NCBI GenBank assembly: GCA_009922885.1 | Contig: RFUP01000066.1 | Coordinates: 1 to 9,105 of the forward strand | Source: Paracoccaceae bacterium | GTDB taxonomy: Bacteria; Pseudomonadota; Alphaproteobacteria; Rhodobacterales; Rhodobacteraceae | Direction of reading: 5' to 3' | Length of the DNA stretch: 9,105 nucleotides | Part shown: piece by piece, positions 6,243 through 9,105 of the stretch | How positions within the stretch are numbered: the first letter of the stretch is position 1 | How the letters are laid out: every line of letters starts with the position of its first letter | The notes under the pieces: model-generated | Told to the model about the DNA's origin: nothing | The model's input: only the letters and a program-made list of their open reading frames with translations | The model's database searches: none | Made by a program: the position numbers and the translations under genes

Positions 6243-6263
6243 CTGAATATGTGTCGCGATCAA
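6235..6263 (-). promoter_or_regulatory. Candidate soxS promoter (-35 TTGATC, -10 TATGTT)
   Basis: Read on the minus strand, TTGATC (complement of 6258-6263) and TATGTT (complement of 6235-6240) are 17 bp apart, each 4 of 6 to consensus. The start would fall near 6228, about 25 bases before the soxS ATG. It interlocks with the soxV promoter, so one bound repressor could block both. Confidence 0.45.
6237..6251. promoter_or_regulatory. Candidate SoxR operator in the soxS-soxV gap
   Basis: CATAATC-T-GAATATG is a 15-bp near-palindrome (6 of 7 pairs match). It covers the -10 of both divergent promoters. A further ATTC at 6227-6230 followed 8 bases later by TAAT is a degenerate form of ATTC-N8-GAAT. 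Published Paracoccus work places SoxR binding in this intergenic region; the exact site here is inferred. Confidence 0.5.
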
Positions 6264-6274
6264 GGAGAGGGTTC

Positions 6275-7012
6275 GTGCTGGATATTTCCTATGCAGGTGC
6301 TTTGCTGGCGGGGCTCCTCTCGTTCTTCACGCCGTGCATCCTGCCGATGGTGCCGTTTTACCTGAGCTATATGGCCGGGATTTCAATGAACGAATTGAAG
6401 GGTGACGGGGAGATCAATGCGGGCGCGCAGCGGCGTTTGCTGATCTCGGCGATTGCCTTTGCGGCGGGGGTGACTTCGATCTTCGTCATGCTGGGCATGG
6501 GGGCGACGGCGCTGGGTTCGGCGTTCGCGCAGTGGAAGCAGCCCTTGAGCTATGTGGCAGCGGGTATCCTCTTGGTGTTCGGCCTGCATTTCTTGGGCAT
6601 TCTGAAAATCGGGCTGCTTTATCGCGAGGCGCGGATGGAATCGAAGGCGGAGCCGACGACGATTGCCGGGGCCTATGTGATGGGCTTGGCCTTCGGCTTT
6701 GGCTGGACGCCCTGCGTGGGGCCGGCACTGGCGGGGATTCTGATGGTGGCTTCGGGGATGGGTGACATTTCCAAGGGGGCGCTTTTGCTGCTGGTTTACG
6801 GGGTGGGCATGACCTCGCCCTTTGTGATCGCGGCTTTGTTCGCGAAACCCTTCCTTGCATGGGCATCGCGGAACCGGAAATATCTTGGCTATGTCGAGAA
6901 GGTCATGGGCGTCATGCTGATCGTGTTCGCGATTCTGATTGCGACCGACGGTGTGAACCTGATCGCGCAATGGATGATCGAGACGTTCCCGAGCTTCGGC
7001 TCTATCGGGTGA
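6275..7012 (+). CDS. soxV: SoxV: CcdA-family membrane electron conduit
   Basis: Inner-membrane protein that carries reducing equivalents from cytoplasmic thioredoxin to the periplasm, feeding SoxW. The protein has 245 residues and about six membrane segments. The two redox cysteines sit in the CcdA motifs FFTPCILPMVPFYLSYMAG (18-36, Cys21) and GFGWTPCVGPALAGILM (141-157, Cys147). GTG at 6275 is taken as the start: AAGGAGAGG lies 4 bases before it and residues from VLDISYAGALLAG fit the family. An upstream in-frame GTG at 6251 would add MSRSRRGF but has no binding site and would fall inside the proposed operator. It is first in the rightward run and 11 bp before soxW, whose binding site overlaps the soxV stop. 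The closest alternative is a general CcdA/DsbD-type protein, but the sox context settles it. Confidence 0.93.
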   Translation: MLDISYAGALLAGLLSFFTPCILPMVPFYLSYMAGISMNELKGDGEINAGAQRRLLISAIAFAAGVTSIFVMLGMGATALGSAFAQWKQPLSYVAAGILLVFGLHFLGILKIGLLYREARMESKAEPTTIAGAYVMGLAFGFGWTPCVGPALAGILMVASGMGDISKGALLLLVYGVGMTSPFVIAALFAKPFLAWASRNRKYLGYVEKVMGVMLIVFAILIATDGVNLIAQWMIETFPSFGSIG

Positions 7013-7023
7013 GGAGAGTGAGA

Positions 7024-7581
7024 ATGAAACTGGGTTTGATTCTGGCCGCGGCACTGGCTTTTGCGGTGCCTGCATCAGCGGCGACGGTGGGCGATGACGG
7101 TTTGCACAAATCGGACTGGATGCGCGACACGTTCAAGGATCTGCGTGAAGACCTTGCGGAGGCAAATGCGGAAGGCAAGCGCCTTGCGGTGATCGTGGAG
7201 CAACGCGGCTGCATCTACTGCAAGAAGATGCATGAGGAGGTGTTCCCGATCCCCGAGATCGACGCCTATATCCGCGACAACTTCTTCTTCATCCAGATCA
7301 ACATGTTTGGCGATGTGGAGGTGACAGACTTCGATGGCGAGACCCTGCCGGAGAAGGATATGGCGCGGAAGTGGGGGCTTTTGTTCACGCCGACGATGAT
7401 GTTCTTCCCCGAAGAGGTGCCGGAAGGAAAAAGCGCGGCTCAGGCGGCTGTGGCACAGATGCCGGGCGCGTTCGGGAAGGGCACAACGCTGGCGATTCTC
7501 TCCTTCGTGAAGGACAAGATTTACGAGACCGACGAGCCATTCCAGAAATACCTCGCGGCGAGAATCAATGCGGGTCAGTAG
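7024..7581 (+). CDS. soxW: SoxW: periplasmic thioredoxin partner of SoxV
   Basis: Periplasmic thioredoxin-like protein expected to receive electrons from SoxV. It has 185 residues with a signal peptide (1-19, ending ASA). The thioredoxin fold of the SoxW/DUF255-like kind carries CIYC at 63-66 (VEQRGCIYCKKMHEEVF) and the cis-proline at FTPTMMFF (121-128, Pro123). The segment 95-120 between active site and cis-Pro is long, as in other SoxW proteins. ATG at 7024 has GAGGAGAG (7011-7018) just upstream, overlapping the soxV stop, which implies tight co-translation. Its active site differs from SoxS (CSYC), so the locus encodes two distinct periplasmic thioredoxins. In Paracoccus SoxW is reduced by SoxV, although soxW loss is better tolerated than soxV loss. 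Confidence 0.92.
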   Translation: MKLGLILAAALAFAVPASAATVGDDGLHKSDWMRDTFKDLREDLAEANAEGKRLAVIVEQRGCIYCKKMHEEVFPIPEIDAYIRDNFFFIQINMFGDVEVTDFDGETLPEKDMARKWGLLFTPTMMFFPEEVPEGKSAAQAAVAQMPGAFGKGTTLAILSFVKDKIYETDEPFQKYLAARINAGQ

Positions 7582-7582
7582 G

Positions 7583-7607
7583 TTTTGAGGGGCGCACGGC
7601 CTCAAAA
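7583..7607. repeat. Short inverted repeat just after soxW
   Basis: TTTTGAGG (7583-7590) and CCTCAAAA (7600-7607) form an 8-bp hairpin with a 9-nt loop two bases after the soxW stop. It is followed by A and GC-rich bases rather than a T-run, so it is not a classic terminator but may protect the soxVW 3' end. Confidence 0.5.
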
Positions 7608-7654
7608 AAGCGGCCCTACGAACGTCTGACTTGATCTTTTGGATAGGTTATCAG

Positions 7655-7682
7655 TGCGCCGCAGCGGAAATGCTGCGGCGCA
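7655..7682. terminator. Perfect 11-bp GC hairpin between soxW and soxX
   Basis: TGCGCCGCAGC (7655-7665) pairs perfectly with GCTGCGGCGCA (7672-7682) around a 6-nt loop. A short AT-rich stretch (ACATATTTGT) follows instead of a clean T-run. It could attenuate soxVW read-through into soxXYZ, separating low-level electron-supply genes from the abundant carrier genes. Structure is certain; role is inferred. Confidence 0.6.
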
Positions 7683-7692
7683 ACATATTTGT

Positions 7693-7712
7693 AAATTCAT
7701 TTTCATGAATTT
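7693..7712. promoter_or_regulatory. Candidate SoxR operator upstream of soxX (ATTC-N8-GAAT)
   Basis: A perfect inverted repeat: AAATTCAT (7693-7700), spacer TTTC, ATGAATTT (7705-7712). It contains ATTC (7695-7698) and GAAT (7707-7710) exactly 8 bases apart, the pattern described for the related repressor SqrR. Paracoccus SoxR is reported to bind this intergenic region. It ends 80 bases before the soxX start; no convincing promoter hexamers could be assigned around it. Confidence 0.75.
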
Positions 7713-7734
7713 GTTGTTGCGTTGAACCCTGCCA

Positions 7735-7750
7735 GTGCACTACGGTGCAC
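7735..7750. repeat. Two GTGCAC palindromes one helical turn apart upstream of soxX
   Basis: GTGCAC occurs at 7735-7740 and 7745-7750, 10 bp start to start, 41 bases before the soxX start. Each copy is self-complementary, so the pair also makes a 6-bp hairpin with a 4-nt loop. It may be a second regulator site or an early transcript structure. Confidence 0.4.
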
Positions 7751-7791
7751 AAAGCTATCCAAAGCCGGAACCGGTAGCCAAGGGAGGACTC

Positions 7792-8262
7792 ATGAAACTT
7801 ACAACGATCACGGCGGCCGTACTTCTCACTGCAGGCGCGGCGCTTGCTGGTGAAGTCGCGCCGAAAGATGTCGCCTTCGCAGGCGGTGCAATTGAAGCGT
7901 CTTTGACGGGTGTTCCGGGCGATGCTGCCGCAGGTGCCAAGATCATGACCACGCGCTCGCTGGGCAATTGCATTGCGTGCCACGAAGTGACTGCACTGAA
8001 AGACGCGCCGTTCCACGGTGAAGTTGGGCCGAGCCTTGATGGCACTGGCTCGCGTTGGTCGGAAGCAGAGCTGCGCGGCATCGTTGTCAATGCGAAGATG
8101 ACGTTCGAAGGCACTGTTATGCCCGCCTTCTACAAGGTTGATGGCTTCAATCGCCCGGGCGACGGCTACACTGGCAAAGCCGCCCCCGCAGACTTCCCGC
8201 CGATCCTGACGGCGCAGCAAATCGAAGATGTCGTCGCGTTCCTCGTCACCCTCAAGGACTGA
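7792..8262 (+). CDS. soxX: SoxX: monoheme cytochrome c subunit of SoxXA
   Basis: With SoxA it forms the periplasmic SoxXA complex, which oxidatively joins thiosulfate to the cysteine of SoxY and passes the electrons on. The protein has 156 residues. The signal peptide (1-19) ends ALA. CIACH is at 60-64 (SLGNCIACHEVTAL), followed by GPSLDGTGSRW (79-89), and Met110 in GTVMPAFY is the likely axial ligand. The C terminus LTAQQIEDVVAFLVTLKD is the usual last helix. ATG at 7792 is chosen because AGGGAGGA precedes it and the signal peptide begins there; the frame is open 57 bases more, through the GTGCAC repeats. It opens the soxXYZ run, 210 bases after soxW, with a SoxR-type palindrome in between. 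SoxA should follow soxZ, outside the window. Confidence 0.96.
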   Translation: MKLTTITAAVLLTAGAALAGEVAPKDVAFAGGAIEASLTGVPGDAAAGAKIMTTRSLGNCIACHEVTALKDAPFHGEVGPSLDGTGSRWSEAELRGIVVNAKMTFEGTVMPAFYKVDGFNRPGDGYTGKAAPADFPPILTAQQIEDVVAFLVTLKD

Positions 8263-8296
8263 CGCCGAGCGAGACTCACGAGTTAAGGAGACAGAC

Positions 8297-8719
8297 ATGG
8301 AATTCAACAGACGCGAAACGCTGGCGCTCGGCCTTGGTGCCGCTGCGTTTGCCGCCCTTCCGGTGCGCTTTGCCGCGGCCGCAACGGCTGACGAAATGAT
8401 CGCCGCCTTCACTGGCGGTGCCGCAGTTGCGGACGGTGGCGTAACGCTCACCGCGCCGGAAATTGCAGAAAACGGCAACACGGTTCCGGTTTCGGTTTCG
8501 GCCGAAGGCGCATCGTCGATCATGGTGCTCGCAATGGGCAACCCGACCCCGGGTGTGGCGACCTTCAACTTCGGTGAAGCCGCAGGTGCTCATTCCGCAT
8601 CGACCCGTATCCGCCTCGCAGGCACGCAGGATGTGGTGGCAATCGCCAAGATGGCAGATGGCTCCTTCGCCCGTGCAGCTTCGACTGTGAAAGTGACCAT
8701 CGGCGGCTGCGGCGGCTGA
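8297..8719 (+). CDS. soxY: SoxY: sulfur-carrier subunit of SoxYZ
   Basis: Carries thiosulfate-derived sulfur intermediates during their oxidation to sulfate in the periplasm. The protein has 140 residues. Its N terminus is a twin-arginine signal, NRRETLALGLGAAAF (4-18), with cleavage likely near residue 28-30; SoxZ lacks a signal and is expected to ride out with SoxY. The protein ends with the diagnostic swinging arm VTIGGCGG, Cys138 being the only cysteine and the attachment point. A beta-sandwich body (about 45-130) precedes it. ATG at 8297 has AAGGAG 6 bases upstream; the frame is open further back into soxX, but only this start gives the Tat signal. It lies 34 bp after soxX and 26 bp before soxZ. 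All key features of a functional carrier are intact. Confidence 0.97.
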   Translation: MEFNRRETLALGLGAAAFAALPVRFAAAATADEMIAAFTGGAAVADGGVTLTAPEIAENGNTVPVSVSAEGASSIMVLAMGNPTPGVATFNFGEAAGAHSASTRIRLAGTQDVVAIAKMADGSFARAASTVKVTIGGCGG

Positions 8720-8745
8720 TCCTGAGATCCTGAGGAGAATATAAA

Positions 8746-9075
8746 ATGGCAGATGGTGTTAAACCCCGCGTGAAGGCCCCCTCGAAGGCGGCTGCTGGCG
8801 AGGCTGTCGTGCTGAAGACCCTGATCTCCCACGTGATGGAATCGGGCCAGCGCAAGAACAAAGACGGTTCCCTGATCCCGCGTTCGATCATCAACCGCTT
8901 CACCTGCGAGTTCAACGGCAAGTCGGTTGTGGATGTGGAATTGCATCCGGCAATCTCGACCAACCCCTACTTCGAATTCGAAGCAGTGATCCCGGAAACC
9001 GGTGAGCTGAAGTTCACTTGGTACGATGATGATGGCTCGGTCTACACGGACGCGAAGCAGGTGACGGTCGGCTGA
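8746..9075 (+). CDS. soxZ: SoxZ: partner subunit of the SoxYZ carrier
   Basis: Forms the SoxYZ heterodimer and helps present the SoxY arm to SoxXA, SoxB and SoxCD. The protein has 109 residues, the usual size, with no signal peptide. The N terminus MADGVKPRVKAPSKA, RSIINRFTCEFNG (46-58) and the C-terminal FTWYDDDGSVY (90-100) are typical. It has one cysteine, Cys54, in the position seen in many SoxZ proteins. ATG at 8746 follows GAGGAG (8732-8737). It is directly downstream of soxY, so equal amounts of the two subunits are expected. A perfect hairpin covers its stop codon, and a ribosome binding site for the next gene lies at the window end. Confidence 0.97.
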   Translation: MADGVKPRVKAPSKAAAGEAVVLKTLISHVMESGQRKNKDGSLIPRSIINRFTCEFNGKSVVDVELHPAISTNPYFEFEAVIPETGELKFTWYDDDGSVYTDAKQVTVG

Positions 9076-9082
9076 CCGTCAC
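9061..9082. repeat. Perfect 9-bp hairpin across the soxZ stop codon
   Basis: GTGACGGTC (9061-9069) pairs perfectly with GACCGTCAC (9074-9082) around the loop GGCT; the TGA stop (9073-9075) is split between loop and right arm. Only TTT follows, so at best it is a weak terminator. A hairpin here could stabilise the soxXYZ message or reduce read-through into the next gene. Confidence 0.6.
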
Positions 9083-9092
9083 TTTCGCAATA

Positions 9093-9105
9093 ATTCCAGG
9101 GAGGG
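9093..9105 (+). promoter_or_regulatory. Ribosome binding site of the next gene (expected soxA)
   Basis: The window ends in CCAGGGAGGG, a strong ribosome binding site placed 20-30 bases after soxZ. The start codon lies beyond the window. In nearly all soxXYZ loci of this type soxA comes next; that identity is inferred from order only. Confidence 0.6.

Noticed and set aside
6383..7075. Minus-strand frame of 230 residues
   Set aside because: Antisense shadow of soxV, rich in Arg, His and Pro, without a start signal.
7651..8568. Minus-strand frame of 305 residues
   Set aside because: Crosses soxX, soxY and the control region antisense; no family resemblance.
1..9105. CRISPR arrays, insertion sequences, phage or defence genes
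   Set aside because: No repeat-spacer pattern, transposase, terminal repeats or defence domains were seen; all genes fit a stable chromosomal region.

Overview
The window looks like a GC-rich alphaproteobacterial chromosome, most likely Rhodobacteraceae (a Rhodobacter/Paracoccus/Roseobacter-type sulfur oxidiser). This rests on the cytochrome c2-type protein, the style of LipB, and above all the gene order soxT-soxR-soxS <-> soxV-soxW-soxX-soxY-soxZ, which matches the well-described sox locus of Paracoccus pantotrophus. I cannot name the genus from sequence alone.

Layout. Positions 1-278 (minus) hold the 5' part of a small periplasmic c-type cytochrome, with a possible FNR-type box in its promoter. 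Positions 393-1043 (minus) are lipB. A tRNA-Leu(GAG) with a strong terminator follows at 1240-1364. A 321-bp spacer carrying a 22-bp-period direct repeat precedes a SCP-x-like thiolase (1648-2835) and an ACAD10/11-like acyl-CoA dehydrogenase (2916-4145). Both are on the plus strand and probably co-transcribed, and they end at a perfect 13-bp hairpin. A G-rich hairpin element then separates them from the convergent sox regulatory operon.

The sox region (4253 to the window end) has two arms. Leftward run soxS (periplasmic thioredoxin), soxR (ArsR-family repressor with a cysteine pair placed as in the persulfide sensor SqrR) and soxT (YeeE/YedE membrane protein, likely uptake of thiosulfate or another sulfur anion). 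Rightward run soxV (CcdA-type electron conduit), soxW (second periplasmic thioredoxin), soxX (cytochrome c), soxY (Tat-exported carrier ending GGCGG) and soxZ. The ribosome binding site of a next gene, expected to be soxA, is the last thing in the window.

How they fit together. SoxYZ carries sulfur intermediates on the C-terminal cysteine of SoxY. SoxX pairs with SoxA (outside the window) to load thiosulfate onto it. SoxV/SoxW and SoxS supply or handle periplasmic reductant so the carrier cysteine stays active. SoxT probably imports a sulfur anion, and SoxR holds the system off until sulfur compounds appear. The two intergenic regions known in Paracoccus to bind SoxR both contain palindromes here. 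The soxW-soxX one is a perfect 8-bp inverted repeat that fits ATTC-N8-GAAT. The soxS-soxV one lies on overlapping divergent promoters. The system itself is established biology; the points worth follow-up are in its regulatory DNA.
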